Assembly (NCBI RefSeq): GCF_000406105.1
Contig: NZ_CM001974.1
Span: 999,747-1,063,746 of the forward strand
Origin: Dickeya chrysanthemi NCPPB 402
GTDB taxonomy: Bacteria > Pseudomonadota > Gammaproteobacteria > Enterobacterales > Enterobacteriaceae
Direction: 5' to 3'
Length of the DNA: 64,000 bases
Shown here: piece by piece, positions 35,002-44,946 of the stretch
Position numbering within the stretch: the stretch's first letter is position 1
Layout: each line of letters begins with the position of its first letter
The notes under the pieces: generated by a model
The model's database searches: none
What the model was told of the DNA's origin: nothing
Seen by the model: the letters and a program-made list of their open reading frames with translations, nothing else
Position numbers and translations under genes: made by a program

Positions 35002-35319
35002 GCCAGGTCCGCGTAAAAATGATGATGGCACGTTGTCTTCTCCCTTTAATGCCGAATGCAACAGACAATACCCCGCTATTGCCGTTAGTCATTACGGTAC
35101 TGAACGTTTATCTGCAGCCGATTGTAGAGCGAGGTCTCGTTATCTCTTCTGGCGAGTGTACGTGATGGCCGTGGAAACCTGCAAATGTGAGGAAATAAAA
35201 ATCTGCTCAGGCAGCAGGATAGGGGGCACTGGCGCATCCGGGAGATTGCGCGCATTCACAAAAACAAAGAATAGTGGCTGATTTTTGGGCAGTCTGGCGG
35301 GTTTCTGTTACACTTTAAC

Positions 35320-35350
35320 TTAGTGTTAATTGACTGCTGTGCCATGTTAT
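35320..35350 (+). promoter_or_regulatory. Degenerate PmrA-like box and -10 of sRNA unit A
   Basis: TTAGTGTTAATTGACT (35320-35335) with TGTTAT 9 bp further on. This is a weak version of the layout seen in units B, C and D. Confidence 0.3.
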
Positions 35351-35356
35351 TAGAGT

Positions 35357-35414
35357 AAGGAATTTTATTTTCGATGTTCATTCTTTTTTAGCCCATCTTT
35401 CTGATGGGCTTTTT
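35357..35414 (+). ncRNA. Candidate small RNA, unit A
   Basis: A short stretch ending in the terminator GCCCATC-TTTCT-GATGGGC-TTTTT (35391-35414), directly preceded by TCTTTTTTA. The terminator is the same kind as those of units B-D with one base pair changed. The 5' end is a guess from the weak upstream box, giving about 58 bases. Confidence 0.4.
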
Positions 35415-35505
35415 GTTCATCATGATGGTCACGGCAAGTATTATTATTTGTGTTTGATTTTTTTCTGTTGTCATTATCACAGAAAAAATAGATTGCATTC
35501 GTTTT

Positions 35506-35538
35506 ATTAAGGTTAATTTAATCTCTCTGGTGTAATTT
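35506..35538 (+). promoter_or_regulatory. PmrA-like box and -10 of sRNA unit B
   Basis: ATTAAG-GTTAA-TTTAAT (35506-35522), then 10 bp, then TAATTT (35533-35538). The second half-site is a perfect YTTAAK match and the first matches 5 of 6. Confidence 0.6.
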
Positions 35539-35544
35539 TGTTTT

Positions 35545-35630
35545 CAGTCAATCTCATTGTAGTGCCAAACACCAGGGTTTATTTATTATAAAGATGTTCT
35601 TTTTGCCCACCACTCGGTGGGCTTTCCTTT
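35545..35630 (+). ncRNA. Candidate small RNA, unit B
   Basis: About 85 bases between the predicted start and the terminator GCCCACC-ACTC-GGTGGGC (35605-35622) plus a T-rich run. A U-rich stretch (TTCTTTTT) precedes the terminator stem, a pattern liked by Hfq. It shares CAGTCAAT near the 5' end and GTGCCA in the middle with unit D. No open frame with a Shine-Dalgarno is present. Confidence 0.6.
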
Positions 35631-35751
35631 TCATGCGTCCGAACGGTTAATTCGTAAGAGTACATATTGTTTATTCACTGTGTGTTTCATTTTCACAAAA
35701 TGAAAAACTGTTCTCCAAAAAATTTTAGCGATTTAGGTGTTTTTTGGTTTT

Positions 35752-35784
35752 CCTAATGTTGGCTTAATATTAATGTCGTAGAAT
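35752..35784 (+). promoter_or_regulatory. PmrA-like box and -10 of sRNA unit C
   Basis: CCTAAT-GTTGG-CTTAAT (35752-35768), then 10 bp, then TAGAAT (35779-35784). This is the best match: half-sites 5/6 and 6/6, and a good -10. With a start near 35791 the box spans about -39 to -23, the position typical of PmrA-activated promoters. Confidence 0.65.
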
Positions 35785-35790
35785 TTTTTT

Positions 35791-35881
35791 CAGGCGGAGG
35801 AAAACCGCCAACCTGTGTCTTCAGGATGCTTCATGCCAGAGAATAGTGTTTTTTGCCCACCTTGATGGTGGGCTTTTTTTT
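35791..35881 (+). ncRNA. Candidate small RNA, unit C
   Basis: About 90 bases. A 5' hairpin, GGCGG-AGGAAAA-CCGCC (35793-35809), is followed by an unpaired middle with ATGCCA, then GTGTTTTTT and the terminator GCCCACC-TTGAT-GGTGGGC (35855-35873) with eight T. This three-part layout is typical of Hfq-dependent small RNAs. An ERIC element begins 10 bp after it. Confidence 0.65.
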
Positions 35882-35890
35882 GAGAGTGAT

Positions 35891-36087
35891 ATACCCGTCA
35901 TACTTCACGTTGCAGGTGCGTTGGCTTTATTACTCGGCCCATCCTGGGGCCTCGCCCTACGGCCGCAGCGCGCTGCGTTCAAATCTGCTCCCGGCAGATT
36001 TGTCGCTCACCCCAGTCACTTACTTGAGTAAGCTCCCGGGGATTCTCTGCGTCGCCGTCTTCCTGCAACTCGAATTATTTTGGGTAT
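35891..36087. repeat. ERIC element 4, with internal insert
   Basis: A 197-bp ERIC with normal ends (ATACCCGTC, TTTTGGGTAT) and core (ACTTACTTGAGTAAGCTC). About 72 extra bases lie in the left third, after GTTGGCTT and before CGCTCACCCC. The insert contains the perfect palindrome GCAGCGCGCTGC and the hairpin AAATCTGC-TCCCG-GCAGATTT. Both position and sequence differ from the insert in element 3. Confidence 0.9.
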
Positions 36088-36138
36088 AAATGTGATTTCA
36101 TCATAGTGTTTTAATTAAATTCCGTTAGCGGCGATAAA

Positions 36139-36171
36139 ACTAAGGTTGTTTTAAGAAAAGAAAGCTAATTT
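36139..36171 (+). promoter_or_regulatory. PmrA-like box and -10 of sRNA unit D
   Basis: ACTAAG-GTTGT-TTTAAG (36139-36155), then 10 bp, then TAATTT (36166-36171). Half-sites match YTTAAK at 4/6 and 6/6. Confidence 0.6.
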
Positions 36172-36177
36172 ATAACC

Positions 36178-36271
36178 AGGCAGTCAATGGATAACTGTCG
36201 TGCCAGTACTACTAAACCCTTGCTGTTGAGAAAACCAATAGCTTAGCCCACCCGTCGGTGGGCTTTTTTTT
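36178..36271 (+). ncRNA. Candidate small RNA, unit D
   Basis: About 93 bases ending in GCCCACC-CGTC-GGTGGGC (36246-36263) with eight T. The 5' part shares CAGTCAAT and GTGCCA with unit B. A 19-codon open frame (ATG 36187, MDNCRASTTKPLLLRKPIA, stop overlapping the terminator stem) lies inside, with AGG 8 bases before its ATG. The RNA could therefore encode a peptide, though a regulatory RNA is more likely. Confidence 0.6.
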
Positions 36272-36714
36272 AGTATCACCGGTTCGCTTTGCAATTTAAA
36301 TAATTTAGCAGGGTACAATCATGCAGGGAAGTAAAAATATTTTTTCATCGGAGGTAATGTTAAGGCAATTATTTCCGATAAATAAAACAGACGTAATTGG
36401 TTTCGTTCCAGGGCTTTAAAAATGAATGGGAAATAGAATAACGTGAAAAATGAAAGGGAAAACGTCGCGCTAATAACTCGCCAGGGATGAGACACGCATA
36501 ACAGGATTTTTCCGCCGCTGTATGCTTTCGGGTTGACGGGCAGGTGGCTGCCCTTGGGGCTGGCGTTAATTCCGCTCCAGGATCACCGCCGCGTCTTACT
36601 TAACTGAAAGTATCGGAGGTACGTAACGTTAACTCGCTTGATGCGTTAATCCACCCTGTAGCCAGGGGTTTTGCGTAACAAGAGTGTTATTTCCTTCTGG
36701 GATGCCGTTCCCAT
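36272..36714. other. Intergenic stretch after the sRNA-like cluster
   Basis: No gene supported. One perfect hairpin, GGGCAG-GTGG-CTGCCC, lies at 36538-36553. The left half is AT-rich. Confidence 0.5.
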
Positions 36715-36743
36715 CAGGCCTGTCGGCTCAACTGACAGGCCTG
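36715..36743. terminator. Strong hairpin beyond the GNAT pseudogene
   Basis: A perfect 10-bp stem, CAGGCCTGTC (36715-36724) with GACAGGCCTG (36734-36743). It sits at the 3' end of the minus-strand acetyltransferase gene; a proper T-run is lacking on either strand. Confidence 0.5.
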
Positions 36744-36745
36744 CA

Positions 36746-37214
36746 TTATTTTAGCTTCAAATACCATTGTTGAAGTGCACTGTCGCCTGCCGGCGATGAC
36801 GGAAGAGCGGCCCTGTGTACAAACCCCAGGTGTCGGTAAAGCTGTATTGCCGGAGCATTATTATTCATGACGGTCAATGTCAGGCGGGATAAGCGAAGAC
36901 GAGCGTCATTAATCAATGCACTCATTAGCGGGTAAGACGCACCGGTGCCGCGTAGCGATTCGGCAACGTAAACACCCCAGATCGTGCCTTCTTCATCATC
37001 GTTTACGCTGTAAGCGGCAATGCCGCCTAATTCATGTGCAGACGTACACACCCCATATATGGTTATGTTCCAGTCGGGCCAGGAACAGGCTATCGGGTTC
37101 GGCCTGCTCTTTTTGCCAATTGCTGCCGAAAGCGTAAGCTGCGTTCAGCAAGCCTTCCAGTCTGATGCGCCGAAATTCAGCAAGGTCGTCGGGGATTAGC
37201 TTACGGATAATCAT
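36746..37214 (-). pseudogene. Frameshifted GNAT acetyltransferase
   Basis: The front half (start 37214, MIIRKLIPDDLAEFRRIRLE to LARLEHNHIWGV) and the back half ('ELGGIAAYSVNDDEEGTIWGVYVAESLRGTGASYPLM', then 'NNAPAIQLYRHLGF') lie in different frames and together make one GNAT N-acetyltransferase of about 155 residues. The shift is at a TGGGG run near 37045, consistent with loss of one base. It could be a real mutation or a sequencing error. The acetyl-CoA site (R/Q-x-x-G-x-G/A) reads 'RGTGAS'. Confidence 0.8.
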
Positions 37215-37238
37215 TGCGGTGTTCTGCAGTTGTACCAA

Positions 37239-37260
37239 TAAAAAAGCCCCGAGGCGGGGC
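37239..37260 (-). terminator. Minus-strand terminator ahead of the GNAT gene
   Basis: Read on the minus strand, GCCCC-GCCTC-GGGGC is followed by TTTTTTATT. It ends 25 bp before the acetyltransferase ATG, so it would stop transcripts entering from about 37260-37470, a stretch without a gene. It may be a leader attenuator or the end of an unannotated small RNA. Confidence 0.7.
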
Positions 37261-37481
37261 ATGCATGTCGTAAAAAACGCTATCACCGTTATTATTGTGT
37301 GTCGAGCATATACCGATACGGTGACAATAATACGACAGTCTGTTGCGTTATGTTGCGTGCGACTTCGCATTCCTGTGATGCAAGAACGTGGAGAAAGGAA
37401 AAATACTACCCCGAGGAAGACGGCGACCATTACTATTGAGCGGTGATGAATGAGGTGCGATAGATAAAACGGGATACCGTA

Positions 37482-37970
37482 ATGACAGAAACAGACATAT
37501 TGCGACTGAGCGAACAGTTAGGCGAGCGCCTGAAGGCGCGTCAGGCAAAAATAACCTGTGCTGAATCTTGCACCGGTGGCTGGCTGGCAAAGGCTATTAC
37601 CGATGTCGCGGGAAGCTCGGCATGGTTTGATTATGGCTTTGTCACTTACAGCAATCAGGCGAAGCAAATGCTTATCGGCGTACAGGAAAAGACGCTGGCC
37701 GAATTTGGTGCGGTGAGCCGCGAAGTGGTCGCTGAAATGGCAACGGGGGCGCTGAGTCGCGCCGGTGCGGATATCGCCGTATCCGTCAGCGGGATTGCAG
37801 GGCCCGACGGAGGATCGCCAGATAAACCGGTCGGCACCGTATGGTTCGGTTTTTGTGATAAAGCGGGCAACCGTGCAGCCCTGCGTATGCAGTTTGAGGG
37901 CGATCGCCGCGATGTTCGTCTGCAGGCCGTCGCTTTTGCTCTGCAGACGCTGCTGGAGAGATTTTTATAA
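37482..37970 (+). CDS. pncC: Nicotinamide-nucleotide amidohydrolase
   Basis: A 162-residue CinA C-terminal-domain protein (PncC, formerly YgaD). Active-site features are 'TCAESCTGGWLAKAITDVAGSSAWFDYGFVTYSN' and 'VSGIAGPDGGSPDKPVGTVWFG'. It deamidates NMN to nicotinic acid mononucleotide in pyridine-nucleotide salvage. Its place just before recA is conserved in enterobacteria. Confidence 0.95.
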   Translation: MTETDILRLSEQLGERLKARQAKITCAESCTGGWLAKAITDVAGSSAWFDYGFVTYSNQAKQMLIGVQEKTLAEFGAVSREVVAEMATGALSRAGADIAVSVSGIAGPDGGSPDKPVGTVWFGFCDKAGNRAALRMQFEGDRRDVRLQAVAFALQTLLERFL

Positions 37971-37977
37971 AATAGGC

Positions 37978-38005
37978 TTGATGCTGTATGAGTATACAGT
38001 ATAAT
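37978..38005 (+). promoter_or_regulatory. recA promoter with LexA box
   Basis: -35 TTGATG (37978-37983) and -10 TATAAT (38000-38005) are separated by 16 bp that consist exactly of the SOS box CTGTATGAGTATACAG (37984-37999), which fits CTGT-N8-ACAG. It differs from the E. coli recA box by one base. LexA bound here would block polymerase. Confidence 0.96.
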
Positions 38006-38079
38006 GCGTGCATCGGTTCGGTGAATCATGAATAAGCAACGGCGTAGAGGCAGCGGCAGGCTGCGCGACAGGAGTAAAA

Positions 38080-39156
38080 ATGGCTATTGATGAGAACAAA
38101 CAAAAGGCACTGGCGGCGGCGCTGGGCCAGATCGAAAAACAATTCGGTAAAGGTTCTATCATGCGTTTGGGCGAAGATCGCTCAATGGATGTTGAAACGA
38201 TCTCCACAGGCTCCTTGTCGCTCGATATCGCACTGGGTGTTGGCGGTCTGCCAATGGGGCGTATTGTCGAAATCTATGGTCCGGAATCTTCCGGAAAAAC
38301 GACGCTGACACTGCAGGTTATTGCCGCAGCGCAGCGTGAAGGCAAAACCTGTGCATTCATTGATGCGGAACATGCTCTGGATCCTATCTACGCCAAGAAA
38401 CTGGGCGTTGATATCGATAATCTGCTGTGTTCTCAGCCTGATACCGGCGAACAGGCGTTGGAAATTTGTGATGCGCTGGCTCGTTCCGGTGCAGTGGATG
38501 TGATTATCGTCGACTCTGTCGCTGCGTTGACACCAAAAGCAGAGATCGAAGGGGAGATCGGTGATTCACACATGGGGCTGGCTGCGCGCATGATGAGCCA
38601 GGCGATGCGTAAATTGGCCGGTAACCTGAAGCAATCTAATACTCTGTTGATTTTCATCAACCAGATCCGCATGAAAATTGGCGTGATGTTCGGTAATCCG
38701 GAAACCACAACCGGTGGTAATGCCCTGAAATTCTACGCTTCCGTCCGTCTCGATATTCGTCGTATCGGTTCAATCAAGGAAGGCGAAGAAGTCGTCGGGA
38801 GTGAAACCCGGGTTAAGGTTGTGAAGAACAAAGTGGCTGCTCCGTTCAAACAGGCCGAGTTCCAGATTCTGTATGGCGAAGGGATTAATACCTTCGGTGA
38901 ACTGGTAGACTTGGGCGTGAAATACAAACTGATTGAGAAAGCAGGCGCCTGGTACAGCTATAACGGCGACAAGATTGGTCAGGGTAAGGCGAATGCCTGT
39001 AATTTCCTGAAAGAAAATCCGGCTATTTCCGCTGAGCTGGATAAGAAGTTGCGCGAATCACTGTTGCATAAAGACAATGACGCGGTGCCGACTATCAGTG
39101 GTGAAAGCGCTGAGTACAAAGAAGCTGCGGCAGGTGAACTTAACGACGACTTTTAA
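38080..39156 (+). CDS. recA: RecA recombinase
   Basis: A 358-residue DNA-dependent ATPase for homologous recombination and co-protease for LexA cleavage. Walker A is 'GPESSGKTT' (about 67-75), Walker B '[11 protein letters not shown]', and the L2 loop '[20 protein letters not shown]' is typical. The start follows CAGGAG. SOS-controlled; recX lies 42 bp downstream. Confidence 0.99.
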   Translation: MAIDENKQKALAAALGQIEKQFGKGSIMRLGEDRSMDVETISTGSLSLDIALGVGGLPMGRIVEIYGPESSGKTTLTLQVIAAAQREGKTCAFIDAEHALDPIYAKKLGVDIDNLLCSQPDTGEQALEICDALARSGAVDVIIVDSVAALTPKAEIEGEIGDSHMGLAARMMSQAMRKLAGNLKQSNTLLIFINQIRMKIGVMFGNPETTTGGNALKFYASVRLDIRRIGSIKEGEEVVGSETRVKVVKNKVAAPFKQAEFQILYGEGINTFGELVDLGVKYKLIEKAGAWYSYNGDKIGQGKANACNFLKENPAISAELDKKLRESLLHKDNDAVPTISGESAEYKEAAAGELNDDF

Positions 39157-39198
39157 TCGTCGGCGTTGTGCAGGCAGCATATTCTCAGGATAACAGGT

Positions 39199-39687
39199 AT
39201 GCCTAACATACTCCGCTATGTAATGAATGTGCTGGTTGTACGGGATCACAGTGAAATGGAATTACGTCGCAAAATTGCGACGTATTTGCAAGCAAATCCT
39301 GAGTGCGATGGTGCAGACGCCTGTTCTGCGCCATCCGAAATTCATACCCAAATCGAGCAGGCGATAGCAAGCTGCAAACAACAAGGGTGGCTGGATGATG
39401 GGCGCTATGCCCAGCGTTATATCAGCAGTCGCTGTCGTAAAGGATACGGTTCTCAGCGTATCTGTGCCGAACTCAGCCAGCGCGGTATTGATAAATCCAT
39501 CCAGCGTATGGCGCTTCAGTCTTGTGATATTGACTGGTATTCGCAGGCGAAGACAGTCGCGGACCGTAAATTCGGTTCCCCTTTGCCGACGAATTGGCAG
39601 GAGCGAGCCAAAGTTCAGCGCTATTTGCTTTATCGCGGCTTTTCCCACGACGAAATTCAGTCGGTATATATGAATTTTTCCGATTGA
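39199..39687 (+). CDS. recX: RecX, RecA inhibitor
   Basis: A 162-residue regulator that binds RecA filaments. Family segments are 'LVVRDHSEMELRRKI', 'GWLDDGRYAQRYISSRCRKGYGSQRICAELSQRGID' and 'VQRYLLYRGFSHDEIQSV'. I chose the ATG at 39199, 8 bases after AGGATAAC, because E. coli RecX aligns from about there. In E. coli recX is made by read-through from recA. Confidence 0.94.
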   Translation: MPNILRYVMNVLVVRDHSEMELRRKIATYLQANPECDGADACSAPSEIHTQIEQAIASCKQQGWLDDGRYAQRYISSRCRKGYGSQRICAELSQRGIDKSIQRMALQSCDIDWYSQAKTVADRKFGSPLPTNWQERAKVQRYLLYRGFSHDEIQSVYMNFSD

Positions 39688-39824
39688 ACGCATACGGGAT
39701 TTTACTTCCCCCCGAAGAAAATTTATCTTATTCCCACTTTTTTGTTCGCGTTTGGCTCGGTCACGTCCGTATGTTGCACCCACCTTGCCCGCGACTGTTC
39801 TTTTAGCTTGATTTCAGGACAATT

Positions 39825-42452
<2,628 letters not shown>

Positions 42453-42552
42453 ATACTAAATACGTGTTATCTAGGCAAAAACGTCATGACTAAGAGTAGT
42501 TTTGGCGTTTTTGGTTTGCGGTAAGGATTGCCGCAAACAAGACTGATGAATA

Positions 42553-42583
42553 GGCCATCTGTGGCGTGTCGTAGATGGCCTTT
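42553..42583 (+). terminator. Probable terminator of alaS
   Basis: GGCCATCT (42553-42560) pairs with AGATGGCC (42573-42580) over a 12-base loop and is followed by TTT only, so it is a weak candidate. Confidence 0.45.
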
Positions 42584-42771
42584 AACGCGTCTGGTTGTGA
42601 TAACAAAAAGCGCAAGCTGTCTTATATCGACTAAACTGAACACTAGTAACAAACAATGAGTGCGATGATGAGACATTTTCGTCATCCAGGTTTACGTCTT
42701 CCCTAACCATGATGGATAATGACGGGAAAACGGAGAGACCTGACTCTTTATAATCTTTCAAGGAGCAAAGA

Positions 42772-42957
42772 ATGCTTATTTTAACTCGTCGAGTTGGCGA
42801 AACCCTCATGATCGGCGATGAGGTCACGGTTACCGTACTAGGAGTAAAGGGCAATCAGGTCCGTATCGGTGTGAATGCGCCGAAAGAAGTATCTGTACAT
42901 CGTGAAGAGATTTACCAGCGTATTCAGGCAGAGAAGTCTCAGCCTACCTCCTACTGA
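42772..42957 (+). CDS. csrA: CsrA (RsmA), global RNA-binding regulator
   Basis: A 61-residue RNA-binding dimer beginning [20 protein letters not shown] and continuing '[30 protein letters not shown]'. It binds GGA motifs in leaders and represses translation. In soft-rot bacteria RsmA represses plant cell wall-degrading enzymes and is titrated by RsmB. The Shine-Dalgarno AAGGAG precedes the ATG. The position between alaS and serV is conserved. Confidence 0.99.
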   Translation: MLILTRRVGETLMIGDEVTVTVLGVKGNQVRIGVNAPKEVSVHREEIYQRIQAEKSQPTSY

Positions 42958-43260
42958 ATTGAATAGCGTCTCGTATCGGCGAGGCGCTGTTGTTCGTATT
43001 TTTTATCTGCTCCCGTGTTTCTGTTTTCTGCCAGTAAATGGTTGCCCTGATGTTTGTTGTTGTGAATGGGAATAACTGGTTGTTTTATTGGCGATAAAGC
43101 AGGCTTTTTGTCGTTAATCTGTTCTGGTTGGGTGCGAAGTGTTCAAACGGAACTGATATCGGAAAAATTGTTTGACTTATAAGACCGGGAAAGTAATATG
43201 TGCGCCACGCAGACAGGTGAGCGCTGAATGAGAAAAAATTCAGTGATTACAGGTCGGCAA
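42958..43260. other. csrA to tRNA intergenic region
   Basis: About 300 bases with no gene seen. It should hold the end of the csrA transcript and the promoter of the serV-argV tRNA operon. Confidence 0.5.
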
Positions 43261-43353
43261 GGTGAGGTGGCCGAGAGGCTGAAGGCGCTCCCCTGCTAAG
43301 GGAGTATGCGGTCAAAAGCTGCATCGAGGGTTCGAATCCCTCCCTCACCGCCA
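43261..43353 (+). tRNA. serV: tRNA-Ser(GCT)
   Basis: A 93-base class II tRNA with encoded CCA. Acceptor GGTGAGG pairs with CCTCACC, the anticodon stem-loop is CCCCTGCTAAGGG with anticodon GCT, a long variable arm follows, and the T loop is GGTTCGAATCC. Nearly identical to E. coli serV. Confidence 0.98.
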
Positions 43354-43360
43354 TTAATAT

Positions 43361-43437
43361 GCATCCGTAGCTCAGCTGGATAGAGTACTCGGCTACGAAC
43401 CGAGCGGTCGGAGGTTCGAATCCTCCCGGATGCACCA
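43361..43437 (+). tRNA. argV: tRNA-Arg(ACG), copy 1
   Basis: 77 bases with CCA. Acceptor GCATCCG/CGGATGC, anticodon loop CTACGAA with anticodon ACG (inosine after modification), T loop GGTTCGAATCC. First of three identical copies. Confidence 0.98.
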
Positions 43438-43494
43438 TTAATGTGATGTTTTCAGTAATACAATTTAAGAGAAGTTTTCAGTAAGTCTTGATAT

Positions 43495-43571
43495 GCATCC
43501 GTAGCTCAGCTGGATAGAGTACTCGGCTACGAACCGAGCGGTCGGAGGTTCGAATCCTCCCGGATGCACCA
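43495..43571 (+). tRNA. tRNA-Arg(ACG), copy 2
   Basis: Identical over all 77 bases to copy 1, 57 bp downstream of it. Spacers between the copies are not similar, so only the tRNAs are kept identical. Confidence 0.98.
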
Positions 43572-43628
43572 TTCTCCTGATGCTGTTTCCTCTTGTTGTA
43601 ACCGTATAGTCTGCATAGTTTCCGAAAT

Positions 43629-43705
43629 GCATCCGTAGCTCAGCTGGATAGAGTACTCGGCTACGAACCGAGCGGTCGGAGGTTCGAATCCTCCCGGATG
43701 CACCA
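43629..43705 (+). tRNA. tRNA-Arg(ACG), copy 3
   Basis: Identical to copies 1 and 2. E. coli has four such genes here (argQ, argZ, argY, argV); this window has three. Confidence 0.98.
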
Positions 43706-43881
43706 TTCTGATTGTCATATCCTCCTCGTCTTCATTCAGTGTTAATCAATCTGTTACAGAAACTCGCGTATTGCTGTTGTGTTGTAAATCTATTTCACTG
43801 TTTTTTATAAGGTTATTGAGTAAGCGACAACGTTTTTACTTTGCGCTAAAGTAATCGTCTCTTTTCGATGGGTACGGAATC

Positions 43882-44451
43882 ATGATGTACGATCGCTATC
43901 AAGGCCTCATATTTGACATGGATGGCACCATTCTTGATACGGAACCAACCCATAGCAAGGCCTGGCGGCAGGTGCTGGCAAGGTATGGTATGAGTTATGA
44001 CAGCGATGCCATGGCCGCACTGAATGGTGCACCGACCTGGCGTATTGCTGAGGTCATTATCAATCAGCACCAGTCTGATCTTGATCCTCATGCGCTGGCG
44101 GCAGAAAAAGCCTCTCTGACTGAAACCATGCTAATGGATACGGTACAGCCGTTGCCCTTGATCGAGGTGGTCAAGGCATACCATGGCCGTCGACCGATGG
44201 CTGTTGGTACGGGAAGTACACACGGTCTGGCGGATCGTTTGTTACGCCATCTCGGCTTACGTGAGTATTTTTCTGCATTAGTCGGTGCCGATGATGTACA
44301 ACGCCATAAGCCATTTCCTGATACGTTTCTGCGTTGTGCCACATTAATCCAGGTGGTTCCTGAGCATTGTATTGTGTTCGAAGATGCTGATTTTGGCATT
44401 CAGGCAGCTACCAGTGCAGGTATGGCAGTGGTTGACGTAAGAACATTGTGA
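43882..44451 (+). CDS. yqaB: YqaB, HAD phosphatase (fructose-1-phosphatase)
   Basis: A 189-residue HAD-superfamily hydrolase with nucleophile motif 'FDMDGTILDTEP', motif II 'AVGTGSTHG', the lysine in 'RHKPFPDTFL' and motif III 'VFEDADFGIQAA'. E. coli YqaB dephosphorylates fructose-1-phosphate and 6-phosphogluconate. Its stop overlaps the GTG start of yqaA, so the two are coupled. Confidence 0.93.
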   Translation: MMYDRYQGLIFDMDGTILDTEPTHSKAWRQVLARYGMSYDSDAMAALNGAPTWRIAEVIINQHQSDLDPHALAAEKASLTETMLMDTVQPLPLIEVVKAYHGRRPMAVGTGSTHGLADRLLRHLGLREYFSALVGADDVQRHKPFPDTFLRCATLIQVVPEHCIVFEDADFGIQAATSAGMAVVDVRTL

Positions 44452-44876
44452 ATGAGTTCTGGGCAGTATTTTCTTTGTTCTGGAGCAGCTTCCTGAGTGC
44501 TACGTTGTTGCCGGGCAGTTCGGAAGTTGTACTGGTGTCGTTATTATTAACCCACAGCGCCAGCCCGCTATTGCTGGTTTTTATTGCCTCTATCGGCAAT
44601 ACGCTAGGGGGAATGACCAATATTATTATTGGGCGTCTGGTGCCTGAAATTAAGCCGCAAAAAGGATTAAACACTGCACGTTACTGGCTGCAGCGTTATG
44701 GTACGGCTGCACTCTTGTTTAGCTGGGTGCCGGTAGTCGGCGATATATTGTGTGTCCTGGCCGGATGGCTGAGGATGCCGTGGGCCAGTTCAATAATCTG
44801 TATTTTTATCGGAAAAGCGGTGCGTTACCTGATAATCACAGGTGTGACGCTGAAATGGACGATGGGAGCCGGGTGA
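44448..44876 (+). CDS. yqaA: YqaA, DedA-like membrane protein
   Basis: A 142-residue inner-membrane protein with four hydrophobic segments and family blocks 'SFLSATLLPGSSEVVLVSLL', 'GNTLGGMTNIIIGRL' and 'LFSWVPVVGDILCVLAGWLRM', typical of SNARE-associated/DedA relatives. The start is GTG, overlapping the yqaB stop (GTGA). Function unknown. Confidence 0.92.
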   Translation: MNEFWAVFSLFWSSFLSATLLPGSSEVVLVSLLLTHSASPLLLVFIASIGNTLGGMTNIIIGRLVPEIKPQKGLNTARYWLQRYGTAALLFSWVPVVGDILCVLAGWLRMPWASSIICIFIGKAVRYLIITGVTLKWTMGAG

Positions 44877-44946
44877 GTTGTAATGACGATAGTTGCCCCC
44901 ATATACCTTAATTAACATAACTACATCTTCATAGCGGGAGGTCAAT

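Noticed and set aside
35206..35630. Terminator repeats as decay products of a lost gene array
   Set aside because: Promoter-like boxes sit at constant distance from -10 hexamers before each unit and no coding remnant is visible, so functional RNA units fit better.
43361..43705. Regularly spaced identical repeats, CRISPR-like at first sight
   Set aside because: The repeats are three complete 77-base tRNA-Arg genes; spacers are of tRNA-operon type.
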